DNA from: Methylonatrum sp040877625
Lineage (GTDB): Bacteria; Pseudomonadota; Gammaproteobacteria; Nitrococcales; Aquisalimonadaceae
Length of the DNA: 64,000 nucleotides
Reading direction: 5' to 3'
Assembly: GCA_040877625.1 (NCBI GenBank)
Contig: JBBDNK010000011.1
Location: forward strand, 68,437-132,436
Shown here: positions 47,601 to 55,148 of the stretch, one piece after another
How positions within the stretch are numbered: the stretch's first letter is position 1
Layout: every line of letters starts with the position of its first letter
Translations under genes and position numbers: made by a program
The notes under the pieces: generated by a model
Told to the model about the DNA's origin: nothing
What the model saw: only the letters and a program-made list of their open reading frames with translations
The model's database searches: none

Positions 47601-47771
47601 GCCTGCGGCCTCTCGCCACTGGTACTTATTCCAGGAGAAGGCACCGAACTCTATCGCGGTGTCGGCGCCATCGTGCTATCCGGCCTGGTGGGTGCCGCCG
47701 TCGTCAATCTGATCTTTCTGCCAGCCCTTACCGTCACCGTCCTGAAGTGCAGCGAATGGACTTCCAGATAG
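44631..47771 (+). CDS. RND efflux transporter permease
   Basis: A 1046-residue AcrB/MexB superfamily pump with 12 membrane segments in two repeats and two large periplasmic loops. It starts FEWIIRHGTLVAVTTLITLILG. In TM4 the proton-relay pair, usually Asp-Asp, reads M-D-N-S (GMTMDNSIVVLES). It begins with GTG, with GAGGG upstream. With the preceding adaptor it forms an export pump of unknown substrate, probably using a TolC-like channel encoded elsewhere. Confidence 0.9.
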   Translation: MFEWIIRHGTLVAVTTLITLILGVVAVVGLPVQMIPDLDVRTITVSTSWPGATPQDVEKDILLEQEEYLRNVPNLRRMTSTARDGEGEIELDFPFDADMTETLIRVNNALSRVPSYPQNVDEPNIVAASFSANAFMYYNVAPLEGNPRDLDMELMRDFLEDNVRPRMEGIDGVSEVSVSGGAERQIQLHLQPDRMAARGVRVTDIRDAVNARNRDTSGGELAAGNQRYLLRTVGRFEDLRALEQLIVVRRGDSIVRLGDIADIIQDHSRIREASFINGRPVLGMQVRRESGANVIDIKRAMETEVAALNQQVLRPAGMRIALTSDDVRYVEQSIANVWTNLGIGATFATLVLFAFLRSPRTTLVAVMGVPICTIAAFLALMAFGRTVNVISLAGVAFAIGMTMDNSIVVLESIQSEARRGAERFRAAAAGVRRVWPAVLASTLTTVLVFLPILFIEEEAGQLYSDIAVAVSGAIVASMVVAITLIPTISARTGFHSRSAERGPRDSRWSRAILALVGWSVAGPWRRAAFMVGTLGVSLTAVILLTPPTEYLPEGEEPKTFATMAAQPGQSFEAMLKIAGQVEQTFLPQLDANPGPFETGQTDIPPLQYVNMSVAPERLRIISEPKNPAHIEALMDALTNHYETYPGVTAFASRGSIITSNDGGTRSINLDISGPRLEDVYAVARTARQRAEEIFDGPRIQAQPEAITLSQPLVEIHPDWDRAAQLGLSGEELGLTVAAFNDGAFLDEFFQDDDKIDIYAYGPAGPAAQLGTLGNTAVYTPQGATLPLASIVRIEESVDASTVRRVNGQRTVTLHVIPPREVALEEGVARVRAELLDTLRERGDIPRDVSVTISGASDQLDATRDALSGNFLVALAIIYLLLVAIFVHWGYPLLIMTAIPLGIAAGIVGLALLNAVGSMLPMVGLAPIRQPFDMISMLGFLILMGTVVNNPILIVHQARDYLRNGTASVTEAVTNAVSSRLRPIAMTTLTTACGLSPLVLIPGEGTELYRGVGAIVLSGLVGAAVVNLIFLPALTVTVLKCSEWTSR

Positions 47772-47772
47772 C

Positions 47773-47801
47773 AAAAGCAGGCCGGTGAATGCCCGGCCTG
47801 C
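47773..47801 (-). terminator. Rho-independent terminator of phoX
   Basis: A perfect 9-bp stem (GCAGGCCGG, 47777-47785, pairing with 47793-47801) with a seven-base loop. On the minus strand it is followed by TTTTGC. It lies 22 nt after the phoX stop and just beyond the convergent RND gene stop, so it can end leftward transcripts and perhaps slow rightward ones. Confidence 0.8.
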
Positions 47802-47823
47802 AGGGAACGCGCGTGGGATGCGG

Positions 47824-49812
47824 TCAGATACCTATGGGACCGCCATCATCCTGGGTGACGACCACCATGGAGGATCGTGGCCGGGCATTGCCGCCGTCCG
47901 GCCAGTTGCCGCCCGGATGCTGCACGTTGACGAACATGGTTGCGCCGTCGGGCGTGGTGACGACGCCGGTCACCTCGCAGCCGCGGGGGCCGGTCATGAA
48001 GCGACGGATCTCCCCTGTCCTTGGGTCCGCGGCCAGCATCTGGTTATTGCCGAACGGGGCGGCCTGGCTACCGTCTGTCTGGATCCAGAGCACGCCGTTC
48101 TGGTCGAACCACAAGCCGTCGGGGCTATTGAAGATGTTGGTTTCATCCAGCGCTTCGCCATCCAGGCGGGCACTGTTCTCCTCGGGGCCTGCCACGACGA
48201 ACAGTTCCCACTGGAAGCGGGTGGCCCAGTTGCGGTTGCCCTGCTCCTGCCAACGAACAATCTGGCCGTAGGCGTTCGGACCACGGGGATTGGCTCCGTC
48301 CACATCACCTGGCTGGCGCTGACTGTTGTTGGTAAGCGTCATGTAGACCTCGCCCGTCTGCGGATGGACCGCGCCCCACTCCGGCCGGTCCATCCTGGTC
48401 GCGCCGATGACATCGGCGGCGGCACGGGTGTTGATCAGCACATCCGCCTGATCCTTGAATTCCACGTCGGCGGCGCGGCAGGCGGCACGAAACTCCGCGT
48501 CGTTTATGTCCAGTGCCAGCCAGTCGCCGGTACCATCAGCATTGAAACGAGCCACGTACAACGTGCCCTCATCGAGCAGATGACCGCCGGCCGTGCGCGG
48601 ATGGTAGCGCTCCCTGGTGACGAACTTGTAGATGTATTCGAAGCGGGCGTCATCACCCATGTAGACAGTCAAGGGCTGACCCCGACGGGCAGGCGCCATC
48701 CACGCCCCTTCATGAGCGAAACGGCCCATGGCGGTGCGCTTGCGCGGTATACTGTCCGGCTTGAACGGATCGATCTCCACGACCCAGCCAAAGGTGTTCG
48801 CCTCGTTGCGATAGTCATCCGCCGCGCTGTTGCCTTTCACGGAAACATCATGCCGGGCATACACATCGTTCGTGGTCACCGTTTCCCAGCGGTAGCGGCC
48901 GGCGGTACGGGAGACACCGTAACGTGACTGCTCTCGCGGCTGTTCACCCTGATTGACAAAGTAACCGGCCCAGTTCTCCTCGCAGGTCAGATAGGTACCC
49001 CAGGGGGTATAGCCATGCGCACAGTTGTTAAGCGTGCCGCGGGTCCTGGTGCCATTGCGGCTGTATCTGGTTTGCACCATGTCAGAGCCGCGAACCGGCC
49101 CGGAGAGTTCCATCGGCGTGGCACCGGTAATACGGCGATTGTAGCCGCCCTGCACCACCTCCCATGTGTCCCCCTGCTTTCGGACCTCGACGATGGAAAC
49201 ACCGTGAGCCGCCACTTCCTTGCGCACTTCGTCCTCGATCACCCGGCTGCCGCTCACCAGCGTGGGGCCGTTGGGGTGCATGTCGCTCTGCTGTATATAC
49301 TCGTGGTTGATGCAAAGCAGGCCGTGTTCACTGCCGTCGCCGTCATTGTGCAGGGGGAAGTAGTGCATGCCGTCGTGGTTGTGGCCAACCTGGTATTCTT
49401 GGTCAGCGCCGGAGTTATGGCCGCCATCGAGGTAGGGAGGGTAATGACCGCAGATGGGCGTGCCCCAGGGGAGGAATGGACGGCTGCTGTAGCCCGTAGG
49501 CACGGTCACAAGGTTTGCGAACGACGGCGCCACCGGCTCGAAGCCGAGCATCGGCTTGAGTCCGAATGGCGGCCGCCCCTGAGCCTGTGGCGGCAATAGC
49601 CTTTTGGCCTGGGCGGAGCCGGCGAGCAGGCCGACACCGGAGGTCGTGACCATGCCGGCCACCACGGAATTCAGACTGCCCCGCAGTATCTGGCGGCGCG
49701 ACACGCATTTGTCCAGGATGGAGGTGAAGGTCGGATTGCCGGATTGGTTGTTCTCCGGCTCGTCGCCGTTATCGATCAAGTGCTGGTAGCGTTCAAGATC
49801 AGTCTGGCTCAT
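47824..49812 (-). CDS. phoX: PhoX family alkaline phosphatase (DUF839)
   Basis: A 662-residue secreted enzyme with a Tat signal: twin Arg in SRRQILRG (about 38-45), then a hydrophobic stretch ending AQAKR. The body has PhoX blocks: GLLCINHEYIQ, CAHGYTPWGTYLTCEENWAGYF, GRFAHEGAW, VYMGDDARFEYIYKFV, MDRPEWGAVHPQTGEVYMTLTNN and DGLWFDQNGVLWIQTDG. PhoX is a Ca/Fe-dependent phosphatase for phosphate scavenging. The upstream 11-bp-spaced repeats look like Pho boxes. Confidence 0.93.
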   Translation of the reverse strand: MSQTDLERYQHLIDNGDEPENNQSGNPTFTSILDKCVSRRQILRGSLNSVVAGMVTTSGVGLLAGSAQAKRLLPPQAQGRPPFGLKPMLGFEPVAPSFANLVTVPTGYSSRPFLPWGTPICGHYPPYLDGGHNSGADQEYQVGHNHDGMHYFPLHNDGDGSEHGLLCINHEYIQQSDMHPNGPTLVSGSRVIEDEVRKEVAAHGVSIVEVRKQGDTWEVVQGGYNRRITGATPMELSGPVRGSDMVQTRYSRNGTRTRGTLNNCAHGYTPWGTYLTCEENWAGYFVNQGEQPREQSRYGVSRTAGRYRWETVTTNDVYARHDVSVKGNSAADDYRNEANTFGWVVEIDPFKPDSIPRKRTAMGRFAHEGAWMAPARRGQPLTVYMGDDARFEYIYKFVTRERYHPRTAGGHLLDEGTLYVARFNADGTGDWLALDINDAEFRAACRAADVEFKDQADVLINTRAAADVIGATRMDRPEWGAVHPQTGEVYMTLTNNSQRQPGDVDGANPRGPNAYGQIVRWQEQGNRNWATRFQWELFVVAGPEENSARLDGEALDETNIFNSPDGLWFDQNGVLWIQTDGSQAAPFGNNQMLAADPRTGEIRRFMTGPRGCEVTGVVTTPDGATMFVNVQHPGGNWPDGGNARPRSSMVVVTQDDGGPIGI

Positions 49813-49903
49813 GGCGTAGGCACCTTGATTGGTTGCTGGTCAGATTAACTGCCCTGGTGAAATGCCCGTCCCGGGCGAGGCAGCATCAAGTTAGCAATCC
49901 GGT

Positions 49904-49943
49904 GTGAACCCCTTGTGAACCGCTGATGGCCAGTTGGTGACAG
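49904..49943 (-). promoter_or_regulatory. Tandem Pho-box-like array upstream of phoX
   Basis: Read on the minus strand, 7-mers repeat every 11 bp: CTGTCAC (49943-49937), TGGCCAT (49932-49926), GGTTCAC (49921-49915) and GGTTCAC (49910-49904). Pho boxes are CTGTCAT-like 7-mers separated by 4 bp, exactly this period. The array lies about 92-131 nt upstream of phoX, a classic PhoB target. Confidence 0.6.
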
Positions 49944-49992
49944 TGACCACGTGCTGTCGATCGGCCCGAAGCGAGGGAATCGTCGGCTCGAC

Positions 49993-50760
49993 TCAGCGCC
50001 GGCTCCAGCCCAGCCGCCGTGAAACGCGGCGACCAGCCTCGAGCACATGGGGGATCCAGGTGTCTCGGTAACGCCCGGTAGGCGCGGCCAGACACAATGC
50101 TGCCCGCATCCGGCCGCTGGCATCGCGCAACGGCGCGGCTATGCACATCACGCCGATCTCGGTCTCTTCGCTGTCCAGGCTGTAGCCGGTGCGCAGCGCG
50201 CGCTCCAGCTCCCGGTACAGCCGCGGCAGGTCGCGTATGGCGTTCGGTGTGGTACCGGGCAGCCGGGTGCGGCGGGCGTAGTCGGCACAGGCCTCGAAAC
50301 CGCCCTCGGCAAGAAACAGTTTGCCGGCCGCATTGAGGTGCAACGGGCTCCGTGAACCGGGCGTGTACTCGACGCGAACACTCGCGGTGCCGGGAATGCG
50401 CTCAAGATAGACGACCTCATCGCCTTCTCGCACCACCAGGTTGATGCTCTCGCCGGTGCGGTCACGGAGCTTCTCCATCTCCGCCAGGGCCTCCTGGCGC
50501 AGGTCCAGCCGCCTGCTGATGCGTCCCGCCAGTTCGAGGACGCGACTGCCGAGGCAATAATGCCCGGCGTGGGGTCGGTCCACATAGCCAAGTGCCTGCA
50601 GATTGGCGAGTATGCGGTGGACGGTAGAGGCATGCAGCCCTGTCGCCGCGGCGATTTCCGCCAACGGACAGGGCCCGTCGCGCACCGCCAGCACTTCCAG
50701 CAATTGATCCATGCGACGGATAACCTGGATGCCGCCTTCGGTGCGTATAGGTTTTTTCAT
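49993..50760 (-). CDS. IclR family transcriptional regulator
   Basis: A 255-residue IclR regulator: an N-terminal winged helix (about 12-75; LAEIAAATGLHASTVHRILANL is the recognition unit) and a C-terminal effector domain (about 80-250). It follows pcaC on the same strand with a gap of about 75 bp, so it could be the last gene of the pca operon or have its own promoter. It is distinct from the PcaR-like protein at 55.1 kb. The effector is unknown, possibly a beta-ketoadipate pathway compound. Confidence 0.88.
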   Translation of the reverse strand: MKKPIRTEGGIQVIRRMDQLLEVLAVRDGPCPLAEIAAATGLHASTVHRILANLQALGYVDRPHAGHYCLGSRVLELAGRISRRLDLRQEALAEMEKLRDRTGESINLVVREGDEVVYLERIPGTASVRVEYTPGSRSPLHLNAAGKLFLAEGGFEACADYARRTRLPGTTPNAIRDLPRLYRELERALRTGYSLDSEETEIGVMCIAAPLRDASGRMRAALCLAAPTGRYRDTWIPHVLEAGRRVSRRLGWSRR

Positions 50761-50835
50761 GGATGACGCCGGAAACACGGATGGTCCCCGGATACTACCG
50801 GTACCGGATCGTTGAGCAAACCGCGCGACGCGTAC

Positions 50836-51234
50836 TCAGGTTCGAGGGTGTTGGTCCTCGGCTTCCATCTCCGCCAGCGTGCGCTTGACGATCTGGATGG
50901 AATGATTGGCGGCGGGCACACCGCCGTAGATTGCCACATGCAGCAGGGCCTCGCGGATCTCGTCCGGGGTCGCACCGGTGTTTCGCGTGGCCTTGATGTG
51001 CATCTTCAGCTCATCGTAGTGGCCCAAGGCCGCCAGCAGCGCAATGGTGAGCAGGCTGCGGTCGCGTCGACTCAGCGCCTCGCCGTGCCAGACCGTGCCC
51101 CAGGCGTAGCGGGTGATCAGTTCCTGAAACGGACGGTCGAAATCGGTTGCCGCCGCCGTTGCCCGTGCTACGTGCTCTTCGCCGAGCACGGATTTGCGCA
51201 CGGTCATGCCATCGTCGTACGGATCTTCAGCCAT
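50836..51234 (-). CDS. pcaC: 4-carboxymuconolactone decarboxylase
   Basis: A 132-residue AhpD-like enzyme converting 4-carboxymuconolactone to 3-oxoadipate enol-lactone in protocatechuate catabolism. Hallmarks are WHGEALSRRDRSLLTIALLA and LHVAIYGGVPAANHS. ATG 51234 is the true start; the long upstream frame lies inside pcaD. The gene overlaps the end of pcaD by 8 nt. Length matches PcaC (about 130). Confidence 0.95.
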   Translation of the reverse strand: MAEDPYDDGMTVRKSVLGEEHVARATAAATDFDRPFQELITRYAWGTVWHGEALSRRDRSLLTIALLAALGHYDELKMHIKATRNTGATPDEIREALLHVAIYGGVPAANHSIQIVKRTLAEMEAEDQHPRT

Positions 51235-52012
51235 GCTCCACCTCGTGCAGAAATGCCTGCAGGGTTGCCGCCAGCGCGCGCGGTTGCTCGATGCACGGTA
51301 TGTGGCCTGCCGAGGCCAGGCTCTTGAACCGGCAGTCCGCGACCGCGGCCGCGAGCGCGGCGACGGCATCCGGTGGTGTGGCGACATCCGCTTCGCCCAC
51401 GATGGCCAGTGATGGCACGCGGATCGTACTGGCCTGCGCGGTGAGATCCGCATCACGAATCGCCTCACAACATCCAGCATAGCCTTCGGCGGGAATACGG
51501 CAGAACATGTTGTGGTAACCGGCCACGCCGCGGGCCAGAAAGGCGTCGGTAAACCAGCGCTGCAGCACCCCGTCGGCGATGGAAGCCATACCGTCCTGCC
51601 GAACGGCCCGGGCGCGCTCGTTCCACATGTCGACGGTGCCTATCCGCATGGCGGTATCGCAGAAGATCGCGCTGCGAATCCGCTGCGGGTGAACCGCCGC
51701 CAGTTGCTGGGCAACCATGCCGCCGATTGACAGGCCACAGACGTGTACCTGCTCGATATTCAGCGCATCCAGAAGCTGCACGCAATCCTCGGCGAGCTGC
51801 GCCATGGAGTAAGGGCCGTCGACGACATCCGTCAGGCCGTGCCCACGCATGTCGTAGCGCAGCAGGCGGTAGTCTTCACGCAAGACCGCGGCCACGTCAT
51901 CCCAGATGCGGAAATCGGTGCCGACCGAATTGGCGAACAGGATGACCGGCGCGCCTTCACGCCCCTCAAGTGCGTAGTGCGTGGTGAAACCACCACAATC
52001 AGCGAAGCGCAT
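51227..52012 (-). CDS. pcaD: 3-oxoadipate enol-lactonase
   Basis: A 261-residue alpha/beta hydrolase. The nucleophile elbow is G93-L-S95-I-G-G; RYDMRGHGLTD and FANSVGTDFRIWDD near the N-terminus are typical of PcaD. It hydrolyses 3-oxoadipate enol-lactone to 3-oxoadipate. The last residues before the stop contain the conserved SAGHIPCIEQP His. It lies 26 nt after pcaJ and overlaps pcaC. Confidence 0.94.
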   Translation of the reverse strand: MRFADCGGFTTHYALEGREGAPVILFANSVGTDFRIWDDVAAVLREDYRLLRYDMRGHGLTDVVDGPYSMAQLAEDCVQLLDALNIEQVHVCGLSIGGMVAQQLAAVHPQRIRSAIFCDTAMRIGTVDMWNERARAVRQDGMASIADGVLQRWFTDAFLARGVAGYHNMFCRIPAEGYAGCCEAIRDADLTAQASTIRVPSLAIVGEADVATPPDAVAALAAAVADCRFKSLASAGHIPCIEQPRALAATLQAFLHEVEHG

Positions 52013-52038
52013 CGCCCCTCCTCCCTTGTGCCGGTTGC

Positions 52039-52680
52039 TCAGTCGGCCAGCCGCAGAGGCACGCCGGCCATTTCCTGCAGTTGCTCGAACGTCATGCCCG
52101 ATACCATCTCGATGACGACGGGGCCGTCGGCGGTCAGGTCGAAGATCGCCACGTCGGTGTACACCCGGGTGACACAGTTCAAACCAGTCACCGGGTAGGT
52201 ACAGCTTTCCACCAGCTTGCTCTCACCCTTCTTGGTCTGCAGATCCATCATCACGAAGACCTGCTTTGCGCCGATGGCAAGGTCCATGGCACCGCCGACC
52301 GCCGGAATGGCGCCCGGCGCGCCGGTATGCCAGTTGGCCAGATCGCCGTTAACGGAGACCTGGAACGCTCCCAGCACGCAGATATCAAGATGGCCGCCAC
52401 GCATCATCGCAAAGGAGTCGGCATGGTGGAAATAGCAGCCGCCCTTCAGCAGCGTCACCGGCTGCTTACCGGCATTGATCAGATCGGGGTCTTCCTTGCC
52501 GGGCTCCGGCGCCGGACCCATGCCGAGCACACCGTTTTCGCTTTGCAGGAAGATGTCGCGGCCCTTGGGAAGAAAGTTTGCAACCTTGGTCGGCAGGCCG
52601 ATACCCAGGTTGACATAGGCGCCTTCGGGGACGTCATGGGCCACGCGCTCGGCCATTTGTTCGCGGTTAAGCCTGTTCAT
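52039..52680 (-). CDS. pcaJ: 3-oxoadipate CoA-transferase subunit B
   Basis: A 213-residue family I CoA-transferase beta subunit. The catalytic Glu48 lies in SENGVLGMGP. VNLGIGLPTKVANFL and GGAMDLAIGAKQVFVMM are also family blocks. With PcaI it moves CoA from succinyl-CoA to 3-oxoadipate. Acetoacetate-type ScoB is the alternative, but the pcaD-pcaC neighbours favour PcaJ. It follows pcaI by 12 nt. Confidence 0.92.
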   Translation of the reverse strand: MNRLNREQMAERVAHDVPEGAYVNLGIGLPTKVANFLPKGRDIFLQSENGVLGMGPAPEPGKEDPDLINAGKQPVTLLKGGCYFHHADSFAMMRGGHLDICVLGAFQVSVNGDLANWHTGAPGAIPAVGGAMDLAIGAKQVFVMMDLQTKKGESKLVESCTYPVTGLNCVTRVYTDVAIFDLTADGPVVIEMVSGMTFEQLQEMAGVPLRLAD

Positions 52681-52692
52681 TGGCTGCCCTCC

Positions 52693-53376
52693 TCAGGCTG
52701 CTGCGGCTTTGCGGGACGGCACTTCAATGACACGCTGGACAAAGATTCCCGGCGTGACAACCACCTCCGGGTCGAGATCGCCCAACGGCACCACCTCGCT
52801 GACCTGCGCGATGGTCTGCTTCGCCGCCATCGCCATGATCGGCCCGAAGTTGCGGGCGCTCATGCGGTAGACGAGGTTGCCCCAGCGGTCGCCCTTGAAG
52901 GCGTTGATCAGCGCAAAATCCGCCTGCAGCGGGTATTCAAGGACATAGTCCCGGCCATTGATCTTGCGAGTCTCCTTGCCCTCCGCCAGCAGGGTGCCGA
53001 AACCCGTGGGCGTGAAAATTGCGCCCAGGCCCGAGCCGGCGGCCTGGATACGCGCCGCCAGGTTACCCTGCGGCACCAGCTCGAGCTCAACCTCGCCGGC
53101 CCGATAGAGTGCATCGAAAACATGGGAGTCAGCCTGCCGCGGGAATGAACAGACGATCTTGCGTACACGCTTCTCCTTGAGCAGCGCGGCAAGACCCGTC
53201 TCGCCGTTACCGGCGTTGTTATTGATGATGGTCAGGTCCTTCGCGCCCTGGTCAATCACCGCATCGATCAACGCGTTCGGCAGCCCCGCCGTTCCAAAGC
53301 CGCCGATCATGATGGTGGCACCATCAAAGATATTCGCCACCGCCTCCTCAAGAGACGCAACCGTCTTGTCAATCAT
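52693..53376 (-). CDS. pcaI: 3-oxoadipate CoA-transferase subunit A
   Basis: A 227-residue CoA-transferase alpha subunit with GGFGTAGLPNALIDA (25-39), the coenzyme-binding IINNNAGNGETGLA and FTPTGFGTLLAEGKE. ATG 53376 has AGGAGG just upstream. It heads the operon pcaI-J-D-C. The 196-bp region before it carries a GTTCG-type operator candidate and the edge of a repeat-flanked segment. Confidence 0.92.
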   Translation of the reverse strand: MIDKTVASLEEAVANIFDGATIMIGGFGTAGLPNALIDAVIDQGAKDLTIINNNAGNGETGLAALLKEKRVRKIVCSFPRQADSHVFDALYRAGEVELELVPQGNLAARIQAAGSGLGAIFTPTGFGTLLAEGKETRKINGRDYVLEYPLQADFALINAFKGDRWGNLVYRMSARNFGPIMAMAAKQTIAQVSEVVPLGDLDPEVVVTPGIFVQRVIEVPSRKAAAA

Positions 53377-53486
53377 GATGCCTCCTGACGCATGCGGAAA
53401 CCCCGCACGACCGCGATTACAGCCGCGCGGCGCCACCGAAGATTATTTGCTCGCGCGTGAATTACCTGGCTGGTGTTTATTATTAT

Positions 53487-53510
53487 CGAACATAATTTCG
53501 TATAGCGAAC
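53487..53510. promoter_or_regulatory. Candidate IclR/PcaR-type operator upstream of pcaI
   Basis: CGAAC (53487-53491) and CGAAC (53506-53510) form a direct repeat, and TTCG (53497-53500) with CGAA (53506-53509) an inverted repeat: one palindrome plus one extra direct copy. That three-half-site plan is known for PcaU/PobR-type IclR regulators. The location in the pcaI promoter region fits. Confidence 0.55.
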
Positions 53511-53572
53511 ATATAAACTGGGAGAGCATCTGTCAAGCGCGACACCCGGAACCGCTCCGGCGGCCAGGCGCT

Positions 53573-54949
53573 TTAAGGAGCCTCTGATCTATTCCCATGG
53601 TGCTCTGCGGAGCCATCGGCACGCACCCGCGCCAGCACGCGGTCAATGAAGCCATCGGTAACGCCGAGATACCGCTCGGGCATGAACAGTTCGTCAAAGC
53701 GCGACTGACCGAGTTGCTTGACGAGCTCGCTCTCATCACCGAGAACTGCCTGCAGTGTGCGGTTCTCCGCCACCGCCCGCTGACATGCCGCCTTGACACG
53801 CGCGTGCGCCTCGCCGCGACCAAGCTCCGGAGCCAGCTCCATCATGACCGCCTCGGCCATGATCAGGCCGAGGGTCAGATCCAGGTTGCCGCGCATCCGG
53901 GCCGCGTCCACCTCCAGGCCATCGACAATGGCGCGCACGTGGTGCAAGGCCGCCGCCGTCAGCCGGAGGGAATCCGACACGGTTTCCCATTCCGCTTGCC
54001 AGGCACCGGCGGCGCGCTCATGTTCCTGCAGCATGGAGGCATAAATCGTCGGAATCATGCCGTGCAGGCGGCGCACGGCGGCCAGCGTCAGCGTACAACC
54101 AACGGGGTTGCGCTTGTGCGGCATGGTGGAGGAGCCGCCGCGGCCCGGGCCGGCAGGTTCCCGCACTTCCCCCACCTCGGTTTGCATAAGCATGAGCACA
54201 TCGGTGGCAATCTTGCCGGCCGCTCCGGCGGCGAGCACCAGGGCGGAAACCGCCTTTACGACACGGTCGCGCGCGGTATGCCAGGGCATGTCCGGCTCTG
54301 CCAGATCAAGCTCGCGCGCCAGCTCGCGGCTCACGTCGAGACCGCGATCGCCGAGCGAGGCAAGTGTGCCCACCGCACCACCGCACTGCACTGCCAAGGC
54401 TTCCTCACCAACCCGCTCGAGCTCCAGTCGCGCCCGCCGGATCTGTGAACACCAGCCCGCGGCCTTGAGACCGAAGGTGACGGGCAGGGCCTGCTGCAGC
54501 AATGTCCGCCCGGCCAGCACGGTCCCGCGATGCGTCTCCGCGAGCCCGGCACAATCCGTTTCGATTGCCTGCAGATCGGCCAAAAGCAACGGCAATGCAC
54601 GGCGGAACACCAGCATCAGGCCGGTATCCATTGCGTCCTGACTGGTTGCGCCCCAGTGCACATAGCCCGCTCCCTGCGGGGCAACTCGGGCGGTCAGGGC
54701 CTTGACCAGCGGTATCGCGGGATTGCCGCCTTTTATAGTGTCCGCGGCAATCGCCGCGATGTCGGTATGCTCGACGCGACAGGCGGCGGCAATGGCATCG
54801 GCGGCCTGAGCCGGAATGACGCCGACTCGGGCCTGCGCGCGCGCCAGCGCGGCCTCGAAATCCAGCATCGCCTGAACCCATGCCCGCGAATCGATCTCGC
54901 GTTCCATCTCCGCGGTACTGAAAGCGGATCCCAATAATTCATGATTCAT
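53573..54949 (-). CDS. pcaB: 3-carboxy-cis,cis-muconate cycloisomerase
   Basis: A 458-residue fumarase/aspartase superfamily enzyme that lactonises 3-carboxymuconate. The superfamily signature GSSTMPHKRNP is present, as are YVHWGATSQDAMDTGL and LLQQALPVTFGLK. ATG 54949 has GGAGG about 10 nt upstream; longer frames read into the divergent promoter. The last fifteen residues (DGSAEHHGNRSEAP and the residue before) are encoded by repeat copy C, and the stop codon TAA lies in the TTAA next to it. The native tail has therefore probably been replaced. Confidence 0.93.
   Translation of the reverse strand: MNHELLGSAFSTAEMEREIDSRAWVQAMLDFEAALARAQARVGVIPAQAADAIAAACRVEHTDIAAIAADTIKGGNPAIPLVKALTARVAPQGAGYVHWGATSQDAMDTGLMLVFRRALPLLLADLQAIETDCAGLAETHRGTVLAGRTLLQQALPVTFGLKAAGWCSQIRRARLELERVGEEALAVQCGGAVGTLASLGDRGLDVSRELARELDLAEPDMPWHTARDRVVKAVSALVLAAGAAGKIATDVLMLMQTEVGEVREPAGPGRGGSSTMPHKRNPVGCTLTLAAVRRLHGMIPTIYASMLQEHERAAGAWQAEWETVSDSLRLTAAALHHVRAIVDGLEVDAARMRGNLDLTLGLIMAEAVMMELAPELGRGEAHARVKAACQRAVAENRTLQAVLGDESELVKQLGQSRFDELFMPERYLGVTDGFIDRVLARVRADGSAEHHGNRSEAP
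53577..53616 (+). repeat. Dispersed IS-end-like repeat, copy C
   Basis: A 40-bp copy: GGAGCCTCTG, ATCTATTCCC, CATGG, T, then the hairpin GCTC-TGCG-GAGC and CAT. It is preceded by TTAA, a YTAR-type site. It overlaps the 3' end of pcaB and supplies that protein's C-terminus. Positions 53571-53600 match copy D in inverted orientation without mismatch (30 bp). Confidence 0.85.
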
Positions 54950-55021
54950 CACATGCCTCCGAAGCGTTGAGGAGACAGATAGACCGCGCCTGTCTGTACG
55001 CTGAAGTCCGACAATGCTAAA

Positions 55022-55036
55022 GTTCGCTTTGCGAAC
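55022..55036. promoter_or_regulatory. Candidate IclR-type operator between pcaB and pcaR
   Basis: GTTCGC (55022-55027), TTT, GCGAAC (55031-55036): a perfect 15-bp palindrome in the divergent control region, 73 nt upstream of pcaB and 113 nt upstream of pcaR. It shares the GTTCG/CGAAC half-site with three other candidates in the window. Confidence 0.6.
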
Positions 55037-55148
55037 AACCTGTAGCTCTCGCAAGCACACTAGGCGAGCGCTGCCAATATCGTCAAGCTACGGCGATGAA
55101 TGGAAAAGCCGGATCACCTTCATCGCCATTCGCTGGAATGGACTCGAC

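Noticed and set aside
53493..53513. A sequence resembling one arm and spacer of loxP (TTTCGTATAGCGAACAT).
   Set aside because: The opposite arm is missing and no phage or recombinase gene is near. It is better read as part of the CGAAC/TTCG operator-like repeat.
55014..55148. An N-terminal extension of PcaR beginning at 55014.
   Set aside because: The extra residues do not resemble the family, overlap the operator-like palindrome and lack a ribosome site; ATG 55149 gives the expected protein.
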